This document shows, in pieces, positions 37,255-46,100 of a stretch of DNA of 64,000 bases. The translations under genes were made by a program, and so were the position numbers. The stretch's first letter is position 1. Every line of letters begins with the position of its first letter. Source of the DNA: Cyanophora paradoxa (lineage: Eukaryota; Glaucocystophyceae; Cyanophorales; Cyanophoraceae); the NCBI GenBank assembly GCA_004431415.1, contig QPMI01000510.1, positions 1 through 64,000 of the forward strand, given 5' to 3'. The notes under the pieces are model-generated. The model was not told where the DNA came from and did not search any database. It saw only the letters and a list, made by a program, of their open reading frames with translations.

Positions 37255-38084
37255 CGCCCACTGCCGCGCGCGCTGTGCCTCGGCTGTCTCTTTCAGCGAG
37301 AAAGAGTAGCTGTCTCGGCTCTTCGCGAAATATATTTATTATCTCGTACCCCTGCTGCGAGGCCAGTTCGCAACGCGCCGCCGCGTACCCCCATGGGCCT
37401 CCTCCCCCGGGCTAGTATAAAGCGCGCGTACCCAGCAGCGACGCACTGCTACTCCCGCCACCGGGTCGCGTTTCGAAAATTCCGTGCACCGACCCCCTCG
37501 CCGCCCGCGCGACCGCGAAAGTCTCATCCCCACGCAGGACGATGTCAGACGCAGGCGAGCAGCCTGCCCGCCCCGAGAGCCAAGCCCCAGACGGGAGCGA
37601 GCTCTTCCACATCGATACGACGCCCAGCCCCGTGGTTCGGGCCTCTATTCTTCTTTCCTCATTTTTCTGCCCCGTTTCCTGCCTCAACAAGCGCCGGATT
37701 CAACCTCTTCACGGCCTGGCCGCCCGATCAAATCGGGTCGCGCCCTTCGCTCCTTGCCGCGGCGTCGCCCGGTGAGTGCAGCGCCCTGCATCGCGCAGGA
37801 ATAACATTTATAGGCCACTAGACTGCCGCCTGCTTAAATTCCGCTGAGGACGGCTCCGCTCAAATCACTGAGACTCGTCACGGAGCAGAAACAGAGCTGG
37901 AGGGCACGCGCGAGCGCGCGTACCTCTCTCTGTACGGGAACTGACGTACGACAGCGCCCGCGAGGTACGCGCATTTCTGCGCCTCGAGAACGGGGGACGC
38001 CACCGCTTCTAGAACGGGAGCACGCCTAGCGCCTCCGCCACACCCGCGAGGGATCTACATCCCTCGCTTTATTCCTACCGCGCG
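37255..38084 (+). repeat. Right direct repeat (pseudo-LTR) of the Penelope-like element
   Basis: 830 bp, collinear with 30883-31706, including the TATAAA box (37416-37421) and the CTGAGGA word at 37844-37850. Confidence 0.85.
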
Positions 38085-38750
38085 GTGGCGACGGAGGCGC
38101 GCACCGCTGCGGAAGCACGCATCGCAGCGACGGTCAGCGAGGCCCTCGAAGGCGCGCAGAAGCGGTCAGTGCCACACGCGCTCTCCAGCTCCCTGAAGGT
38201 CACGAGAGTAAACGACCCGACGCTCACGGCAGCTGAACGGCAGGCGCAGATGTGCGTGCTACGGGGGCTGCCCCCGGCGGGCCTCACCGATATGATTCGC
38301 GAGACCGTCACGGACGCCAAGAAAGCTGCCCAGGTCGTGCGCAAGCTGACGACGGCCATAGGCGAGCAGGCCCATAAAACGTGGGCCGCCAGATGCCAGG
38401 CGTACGCGGAGTGGGAGAAGGCGTGCGGGATCACGAAGGTCATGAAAGAACGTCGCGCCAAGGCGAAGCGCACTGAGGCGCGCGGGCGCGAGGCCGACGC
38501 GCCGCCTGACGATACGGCTGGCAACGCTCGCAGGAAGCGCGCGGATCCGGAGCCCCGGCAGCGGGAACGCTGCAGGGAGTGCGGTGCCCTCGAGTCCCGC
38601 CACCAAGGCGGGGAAACCCTAGCCCTCTCACACCTGAGCTGCCCGCCAGACGACTACGGCTGGGTCCGGGCTTCAGCGGCCATGCAAGTATACGACCATA
38701 CGAACAGGTATGCTTGGGGCGTGGGCACACAGAGGGCGCGCCCGCGCTAG
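38085..38750 (+). CDS. 3' part of the split small ORF upstream of Gag
   Basis: Open frame of 221 codons with no own ATG at its start, in register with 30702-30884 if the Penelope-like element is removed. Helical, charged N-terminal half (EARIAATVSEALEGAQ). Near the C-terminus a Cys/His cluster (CRECGALESRHQGG, then LSC) may bind zinc. Extra ORFs upstream of gag are known in giant plant elements such as Ogre; homology to those is not visible. Confidence 0.45.
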   Translation: MATEARTAAEARIAATVSEALEGAQKRSVPHALSSSLKVTRVNDPTLTAAERQAQMCVLRGLPPAGLTDMIRETVTDAKKAAQVVRKLTTAIGEQAHKTWAARCQAYAEWEKACGITKVMKERRAKAKRTEARGREADAPPDDTAGNARRKRADPEPRQRERCRECGALESRHQGGETLALSHLSCPPDDYGWVRASAAMQVYDHTNRYAWGVGTQRARPR

Positions 38751-38753
38751 AGG

Positions 38754-39177
38754 GAGACACTGGGGGATTGCGGTCTGGGGCGGGGCCGGAGGACGCAACA
38801 CCAACAAATGGAGGCGGCGGAGGCGACGGCAGGAGGCGGCCAGTAGCCCAATCTACTGGGGCTGGCGAGGAGCCTGGCACACGGCGCGGCGAGGCCCTTG
38901 GGCAGCGCTGGCGGCGGACATACCATGATTGGGAGTCTTTTGTAGAGATAGGACCTCGTAGCCGGGAGTTTAGGTTGGTTTAGAAATCGATACAGCTAGC
39001 TTCCACATCATTAGTATTAGTTAGAAACCTCCTTAGCTAGATATCTAGACACGAAACCTTCAAACCTTTCGTTCATTTTGTACTTTCTAAAGCACAGCAT
39101 ACGACGGTCCTCGATAGTATCTAGTCGGAGAGATTTATTGGGCGATGTGAAACTCATTGTAGTTGTGTTGTGTGCTA
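38754..39177. other. Spacer between the small ORF and gag
   Basis: No convincing gene. GC-rich at first, then AT-richer from about 38970. It shows no match to the region around the 3' LTR, so it is not a conventional long 5' LTR. Confidence 0.45.
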
Positions 39178-41814
39178 ATGCAAGAGAATTTAATGGACTT
39201 GTACCGCACGCGCCTGGCCCAACAGGCGGACTTTGACAAGTACCTTGCGCAAGCGGAGGCGAAACGGGCGGCGCAGGAGGCGGTGGTGGAGGCCTACAAG
39301 GCCGACCCCGGGAAGTCTCAGGAGCAGAAGGACCACGTGCAGGCGCAGCTCAACGCTCTCGAGGCGACGGTCCTCCAGGCGCGGGACATGATCCCGAAGA
39401 CGGCTATCCGCTCGTACGAGGACTTCTGCACGTATGCTCGCTCCCGCATCGACGAACGTGACAAACGGAACCTGGCGACGTGGGCGGACACGATGTACTA
39501 CGGGATCCCGCCGCGGCTCCAGTTCGACCTGACAGTGGAGGCGCTCCAAGTCTCGGGCGTGTCGATGACGCCAACGCTCATCGTACAGAAGCTGGAGACT
39601 CAGATCAACCTCCGGGCACGCGAGCACGACGACACCTGGGAGGTTTACCGGGACGACGCCGACCGCAGGCGCTCCAACTTTGACCTTTTGGTCGACAAGG
39701 TGATGCCTCAGCTGCGGGAACTCCAGCGGAAGACCGAGAACGCCTTCCCGAACGACCCGGGCCTCGCGACGACGTCCTTCATCCAGCAGGCCCAAGATTG
39801 GTTGGAGAAGCCGGAGATCAGGCGCAAGTCGAAACCAGTCACCCTCCTCGCGGGCGACACCCCGGCGAGCGTGGAAACGGGGGGCCCGGCGCGCGCTGTC
39901 CGCATGACACACGCCGAGGAGACGGAGGACGTCTTCGACAACCGCCGACATGTACAGGACCGTGAACTGGCCGGCTACGACACGACCCCGTACAAACGCC
40001 CCCGCCACGAGACTGCCGGTTCACCGACGGGCACGAGAGAGTGGATGCCGAGCCCGACGGAGGGGCTGGCGGCGCGGTTCGACAGCGGGGCCAACATCGA
40101 TATGCTGCGGGTGACGGAGTCGCTCCGGGCCCAGGTTCAGGAGCAGCATCAGCAGACGCAGGCTCAACTCAACCAGCTACAGACCGCGATGACCTCGCAC
40201 ATGCAGTCAGCGGCGCAGATGGCGCAAGCAGCGAACATCGCGGCAGTGCAGGCAACGCAGTTGTCGGCGGCGCAGCTCGCGGGTTCGGCCTTCCAGGCGG
40301 CGCCGTACAACCCGAACCGTCATGCTCCGCCGTCACGGCCACCACAGCCTCACGGTTTCTTCCAGCACGCTTCGCACTCACCGGGTCAGAAGCCGAGCCC
40401 CCACGTACCGTGCATGCTCGTGCTCTCGCCCGACGGACGAGTCTGCGGCGTCATTCACTCCGTACGGGCCAACAAGTACAAGCAGCTCATCGCGTTCATT
40501 GACGTTGCCAACCCGAACCGCACGGAGCCGGTGACGCAGCAGCTGGGACGCCCGCTGGTACCAGAGTGCATGCTGGACTACTGCAGGCGTTGTGAGGCGA
40601 TCTTTGGCACGGAGGGCAGCAAGCACTGGCACGACGACGTCGCCGTCTGCGCGATCTTGCGGGCCCTGCGCGCATTAGCACCTCACCCCAACCATCCCCA
40701 ACTCCCCGTCGGCTGGTACCAGGCACTGGTGGAGCGCGGCATCCTCCGGCCCTCACGGAGGCCCCAGTTTGCGCCGTTCAACCAGCAGCTCGCCCTCCCG
40801 GCACCCCAGCCACAGCTCGCCCTTCCGGCGCCCCCGCCCCAGCTGGCGCTCCCCGCTCCGCCGATGCAGCAACCGCTGCAACAGCAACAGCAGGGGTGGC
40901 AGCAGCAGCAGCAGCAACCGCCGCAGGCGACGCAGCAGCAGCGGTGGCAGCAGCACGCAGGCGGCGCGAACCGGAACACCGGGCGGCCGGGGGGCGGCGG
41001 AGGCCGGCGGGACGACCCGCGAGGCCCACTCGTCTGTTACAACTGCGGCAAGGAGGGTCATGTGGCTGCGCGCTGCCCCGACCCTCCGCGGGAGCGGCGT
41101 GGAGGCGGCGACTACCGCGCGGTGCAGCCCCCGGCGCAGGCAAATTACGCGGCGACGGGCGCGAACGCGACTCCGACGGCACCGGCCCAGCCGCCGATCT
41201 CGCAGGAGCAGGTCAACTCGATGCTACAGGTGGTCCAGGCGGCACTCCTGAACAAGGCGGGCACCAACGCGGTCGCCGCCAATACTCCGGAGGCCGAGGC
41301 CCTCTGTAGGGAGGTCATCCGACAGTACCTCCAACGCATGGCCGAGGAGAAGCTTACGGGATCAGAGCGCCGGCGGAGGAGGCGAGCAGCACGCGAAGCG
41401 GTGGACGCGACGGCTGCGGGTGAGGAGCAGCTGGAACTGCGGACGGCCAGTTGGGAAGACGACGGACGGATGGAGAGGCAGTCGGACGGCACGCCGTCAT
41501 CCAACTGGGCTACACCGGCGGGCTCGTCGGGATCAGCATCGCCCATGTCGACGGGCACACCGCGCGGACGGGAGCCGATGGTAACGGACGGCGCTGCGGC
41601 CGGGCTCGCCCAAACCGCACAGCCGGACGGGACCTGTGACGACGCGACGGACCCACTGCACGGACCTGAGACGGCGACAGTGAACGGCGCTGCAGCCGGG
41701 CTCGCCCAAACTGCACAGCCGGACACGACTACCCCGGCACTTTTGGCTCACCCACGCATTGCGTCGGAAATTTCAAGCATTGCGTGGGAATTTCAAGCAT
41801 TGCGTCGGAAATGA
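39178..41814 (+). CDS. gag: Gag protein with CCHC zinc knuckle, 3' end truncated by a MITE
   Basis: The first ATG is 39178 (the frame is open from 39163). An N-terminal helical region (to about residue 230) may be the capsid-like part. A coiled Gln-rich segment (about 320-375) and Pro/Gln-rich runs (about 540-600) follow. A retroviral zinc knuckle CYNCGKEGHVAARC (about 620-633) binds RNA in this family. Near the C-terminus GLAQTAQPD occurs twice and resembles the GLAQSVQAV repeats of the next ORF. The last 28 codons and the stop come from the MITE inserted at 41732. Without it the frame would stay open to about 44001, overlapping the giant ORF, which lies in the -1 frame. Confidence 0.75.
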   Translation: MQENLMDLYRTRLAQQADFDKYLAQAEAKRAAQEAVVEAYKADPGKSQEQKDHVQAQLNALEATVLQARDMIPKTAIRSYEDFCTYARSRIDERDKRNLATWADTMYYGIPPRLQFDLTVEALQVSGVSMTPTLIVQKLETQINLRAREHDDTWEVYRDDADRRRSNFDLLVDKVMPQLRELQRKTENAFPNDPGLATTSFIQQAQDWLEKPEIRRKSKPVTLLAGDTPASVETGGPARAVRMTHAEETEDVFDNRRHVQDRELAGYDTTPYKRPRHETAGSPTGTREWMPSPTEGLAARFDSGANIDMLRVTESLRAQVQEQHQQTQAQLNQLQTAMTSHMQSAAQMAQAANIAAVQATQLSAAQLAGSAFQAAPYNPNRHAPPSRPPQPHGFFQHASHSPGQKPSPHVPCMLVLSPDGRVCGVIHSVRANKYKQLIAFIDVANPNRTEPVTQQLGRPLVPECMLDYCRRCEAIFGTEGSKHWHDDVAVCAILRALRALAPHPNHPQLPVGWYQALVERGILRPSRRPQFAPFNQQLALPAPQPQLALPAPPPQLALPAPPMQQPLQQQQQGWQQQQQQPPQATQQQRWQQHAGGANRNTGRPGGGGGRRDDPRGPLVCYNCGKEGHVAARCPDPPRERRGGGDYRAVQPPAQANYAATGANATPTAPAQPPISQEQVNSMLQVVQAALLNKAGTNAVAANTPEAEALCREVIRQYLQRMAEEKLTGSERRRRRRAAREAVDATAAGEEQLELRTASWEDDGRMERQSDGTPSSNWATPAGSSGSASPMSTGTPRGREPMVTDGAAAGLAQTAQPDGTCDDATDPLHGPETATVNGAAAGLAQTAQPDTTTPALLAHPRIASEISSIAWEFQALRRK

Positions 41815-43148
41815 AGCACTGCTCGAAATCTTCACGCAGTTTCAAGCAGTGCGCCAAGTTTCACGAAACTGCGTCGCTCGACGCACTCGAAGTTTGACGC
41901 ACTGCGCCGCTCGACGCAGCTGGACGCACTGCGCCGGCGTATACGTAGCTATAGCCAGCAGCGTGGCCGGTACCGGTCGACGGTCGTCGAGCTCGTTGCT
42001 ATGGCCCTGAGCTCGACGCGGCTCGAGCTCGCCGAGAGAGAGAGTCGGTCGTCAAGCTCGACGGGGCACGCGTACGCGTGGCGCCGGCGCCCCTAGGTCG
42101 TACCGTAGTACATGTGCGCATGCGCACACAGCTGTAAGGGCTGTAAGGGGCTTTACACAATACGCAATGACCTGCAAGCGGCGTCGTCCCCCGCGCTAGT
42201 TGCCGAGAAAAGGAAAACTAACGTTTTAACTGCAATCAGCTGCCGAACAGCAGGTAGTACTGCTGTCCTGCCTGCGGCATCGTCCGCCGCCTGCGCATGC
42301 CCAGCCGATCGCCAGCAGCCCGCCTCCGGCCCAGGCAGAATGCGCCCTCGCCGCACTCGCTGCGGAACGTCGCCGCGCTCGCTGCGCTGCGCGCATCAGG
42401 ATAAGCGGGCTCCTAGCATAAAGAGAGAAGTGGGAAGCAAGGGGACGTCTGCGCACCGCAGCAAGGAGAGAGCAGGAGGCCCGTCCCCGCTTCCAGCATC
42501 CCTTGCCCGTGCCCGACGTCGAAGGCAGAGCGCTCGCTGCGCACGGAGAGGAATGTCAATCAAAAGAAGAGAGAACGCGCGCCAATAAACAGACCGCACC
42601 TGTCGCCGAGCGCCCACACCGAGATTGAGAGCGCCCGGAACGCGGTCGCCGCGACGGCGCAGCGCTCGCTGAGCTCGGAGCGTCAACCGAAAGAAGAGAA
42701 GAATGCGCGCCGGCAAACGACCGCACCTGCCGCACCTGCGCCCCAGCGGCCGCAAGCACAAGAACTCCGAGGCCGCGGCCGTCCAGAAGCCACGCGTCCG
42801 AGAACGGCACCCGCTCCGCTGCGCACGCGGCCGGCGTCACAAAAACATCAACGCGAGAGTAGCGGAAACAAGAGCGAGCACCTGGCCTGCGGGAGAAGAC
42901 GCTAGGCGAACTGGATGGTGGTGCTCTGCTCGCGCGGGCCAGTCACCCCGTTCCCTGGACCGCCAGCGGAATGAGGGATTGGGGCAAAGGAGCAGCTGCG
43001 TTCGGGCAGCTGCGTCGCACTGCGTGGGGTTTCAAGCGCTGTTTGAAACCCCGACGCATTTTCAAGCATTGCGTGAAATTTCGGAGCACTGCGTCGAAAA
43101 ATGACTCAAATTTCGACGCAATGCGTGGGTGAGCCAAAAGTGCCGGGG
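41732..43148. mobile_element. 1.4-kb MITE with 35-bp TIRs and TA duplication, inserted between gag and the giant ORF
   Basis: Perfect 35-bp terminal inverted repeats (starting CCCCGGCACTTTTGGCTCAC) are flanked by TA (41730-41731, 43149-43150). Subterminal GCATTGCGT/CACGCAATGC words repeat at both ends. No transposase. The interior (about 42500-42990) resembles the arms of the foldback element (about 13185-13640). Element plus one TA is 1,419 bp, a multiple of three, so reading frames on either side keep their relation. It supplies a stop for Gag and an accidental ATG (43101) for the next ORF. Confidence 0.8.
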
Positions 43149-43150
43149 TA

Positions 43151-46100
43151 CACGACGCCCGTCAACACGGCGGCGACGGAGACGGGACCGACCGACCCCG
43201 CGTCAGAGCTCGCTCGAAACGCGCAGTCAGAGTCGGCCCCACTTTCTACGTTCTTCACTTCCGTGCTGGAACGGGCCCGACGAGGCTTCGCGGCCCTGCA
43301 CATCCGCCTCCAAGGCGAGGCGGTCATGCCGGAGGAGGAGCGCACCGCTGCTCGGCAGGAGCGGGAAGAGGACGACCCGGGGTCGGGGTCGGAGGACTCG
43401 GAGAACGACAGCCTCGACGGCGGGCCACTGCGCCTCCGAGGAGGAGGAGGCAGCAATACGCCAACCCCGGACGGAGGCGACGACGCCTTCAACTCGGAGG
43501 CAGTCCAAGATGTTATCGACCCGATGCCGCCGCTCACCGCACTGCCGGCACCCGTGCCGCTGGGCCCGGGCCAGATCGAGCTCTTGGGCGTGGCGGTCGA
43601 CCCGGCGGAGATGGCCGCAGCGGAGGAGCAGGACGACCCGCCTCCGCTCTGGCGCTCCGACGACGAGGCGAGAGGCGACCCGGACTCCGACGACGACCTC
43701 TATCCACCGACGGGGACGTACCCGAACGGCTACGACAGCGATTGCAGCTCGACCGCATACTACCCGACTACGATGCTTGACATCGAACTCGCCGACGCAC
43801 GAGCAGCAGCGGCGCGGCGGGGCGTCACGGTGGAGCAGCACCTGGCGGAGCAGCTTGCGGAGGCGGAGGCGGCACTTGACCGCCCCCAGAGCCCCAGCGA
43901 CGTCTGGGCGGGCGTGGCCGCGAGGATGTCGCCGGGCCGCGAGCGCGCCCCGGGCAGCATCAGTACGTACGTCGACGAGTGGCTCATGGGGATCGCAATG
44001 ACAACGGAGGCGAACCCGGCGGCGGACACAGCTACACCGGCGACACCCGCGGCTGCGACGGTCCTCCGGGCACGGGCCCGCCTGCTGGCAGGACGAGCGA
44101 TCGCCGACAGAGCCGCACGCCACCGCACGGACGCTCGCGACACCCAACGCGAGCTGCAGGGCGACGCGACGGCGCGCGACGACGTTGCGGATCAAGTACA
44201 CGACGGCCTCATGCAACCAGCCGTGCTCCGCCTGATTGCTCAGGAGGCCGCGAGGAGGGTGATTGGGGCGCGGGCGGTCGATCGCGGGACCACGTACCAG
44301 GCCGCCCAGCAGACGATCAGAGGCGACGTCACGGCGGAACGCGAGCTGACAGAGGCTGTCCTGGCGGACCTGCGGCAGTGGCGTCAGACAGGCGCAGCGG
44401 CGGAAGCGACGGCAGCGGTCACGGAGGCCTGCAACACCCCCATGTTGTACACGGTCTACGACACCACGTCTGGCTTCCTCAACCCGCCCCAGCAGACGCC
44501 TACGCTCATCGCCCCTCACGCGCACCTTCATCACCCGGGAGTCACGCCCTTCGGTACGAGCTCGGGGACGAGCACAGGGCTGTATGACCGAACGGTGGAG
44601 GACGTGCTCGCGATGCGATTAGCGGGGCTGCTGGATGCTGACGGACAACCCACGGCAACTGCCGACGCTGGCCGTGACCAGACGCGGGAGACGGACGCGG
44701 CCGAAGTGCCGCAGACACCGACGTTCGCAGAGGGGAGGACGCGCATTGAGATCATCGCGAACCTGCTGCGGGCGGTCGAGAACAGACTGGAGACCATGCC
44801 GCTCCCGCCGCCCCTCCCGCACATGCCCCCGATTCACTACGTCGACGACGAGGCGATTATCCAGGGTCAGGCTGAGACCATCGTGGACGCCATCATTGCC
44901 ACGCTCCGACACCGCGTGGATGACCCGCGCACGGAGCTCCGGCGACGCTTGGGGGATGAGCTCTCGAGGTGGACGGGGGGGCCGTATATCGTTTACCACA
45001 ATCGGGGGCAGATTGCACGGCTCCATGCAGCTTTCCTACGGGCACTCGATCGCATCGCCATCATGCAGCAGTGCCGCCCACCACCACCGCCGCGCCCGCG
45101 GCACGAATCCGACGACGACGAGGATGACCTCAACGGCTTCGGACCCTCCGACGCGGCTACCAAGTCGAACGCGGGACGGACGGCACAAACCACAGCAACG
45201 ACTGCGAGCGGCTCGGGGAGACGCCGGTCGTCCCCGCTGGAGGAGGTGGACCCGCTGGAGACTCTCCTGGAAGTCTTCTACCAAGCCAAGCTAGCAGTGC
45301 ACGCGACTACGGATGCGCCAGACACCGCGGGCACAGTACTGCGTCTTCGCGGAGGAGCGGGCAAGCGGACCCGGTCGACCGCAGGCATCAGCTCAGGCGA
45401 AGACGACCCGCCACTGCAGCGCCCAAACCGCCCAGCGACGCCAGCCGTGACAGACCCCGCGCTCGGGCTCGCCCAAAGCGCGCAGGCCGTGATGACGACG
45501 GCGTCAGCAGAGGCCGCAGAGTTGCAGCGCGTGGAGGAGTTGGCGCCCGCTGGCGAGCGACGCCGGACGACGGAGGAGGACGCGGAGAAGTCGGCACCCG
45601 CTGGCGAGCGGGGCCTGACGGCGGCAGAGGCCGCGGAGACGCAGCGCGCGGAGGGCGCGGAGACGCCACCGGCAACGGACCCCACGCTCGGGCTCGCCCA
45701 AAGCGTGCAGGCCGTGACGGCGGCGTCAGCAATGGAGGAGGACGCGAAGGCGTTGGCACCCGCTGGCGAGCGGTGCCTGGCGGTGGCGGAGGCCGCGGAG
45801 ACGCAGCGCGCGGAGGGCGCGGAAACGCCACCTGCAACGGACCCCACGCTCGGGCTCGCCCAAAGCGTGCAGGCCGTGACGGCGGCGTCAGCAACGGAGG
45901 AGGACGCGGAGAAGTCGGCACCCGCTGGCGAGCGGTGCCTGACGGCGGCGGAGGCCGCGGAGACGCAGCGCGCGGAGGGCGCAGAAACGCCACCTGCAAC
46001 GGACCCCACGCACGGGCTCGCCCAAAGCGTGCAGGCCGTGACGGCGGCGTCAGCAACGGAGGAGGACGCGGAGAAGTCGGCACCCGCTGGCGAGCGGTGC

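Larger units (their letters stand above)
30885..38084 (+). mobile_element. Penelope-like retroelement (about 7.2 kb) with long direct repeats
   Basis: Flanked by ~0.82-kb direct repeats that lack TG...CA ends, as expected for the pseudo-LTRs of tandemly arranged Penelope-like copies. The interior carries an intron-rich ORF1 and an RT ORF with Penelope-type motif order. No GIY-YIG endonuclease is seen. No clean target-site duplication is visible. It is inserted in the small upstream ORF of the giant retroelement, so it is younger than that element. Confidence 0.65.

Noticed and set aside
30883-38084. The 0.82-kb direct repeats as true LTRs of a retrovirus-like element
   Set aside because: Repeats lack TG...CA ends, no integrase or retropepsin lies between them, and the RT motifs are of Penelope type.
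38754-39177. A conventional 5' LTR directly upstream of gag
   Set aside because: No matching direct repeat exists after pol; the only repeat pair bracketing the element is 29591-29700 and 61282-61372.
41705-41711. CCCAAAC as a frameshift site between Gag and the giant ORF
   Set aside because: The heptamer is out of phase with the Gag reading frame.
43101-43150. ATG 43101 as the natural start of the giant ORF
   Set aside because: It lies inside the MITE; the original reading frame entered from upstream.
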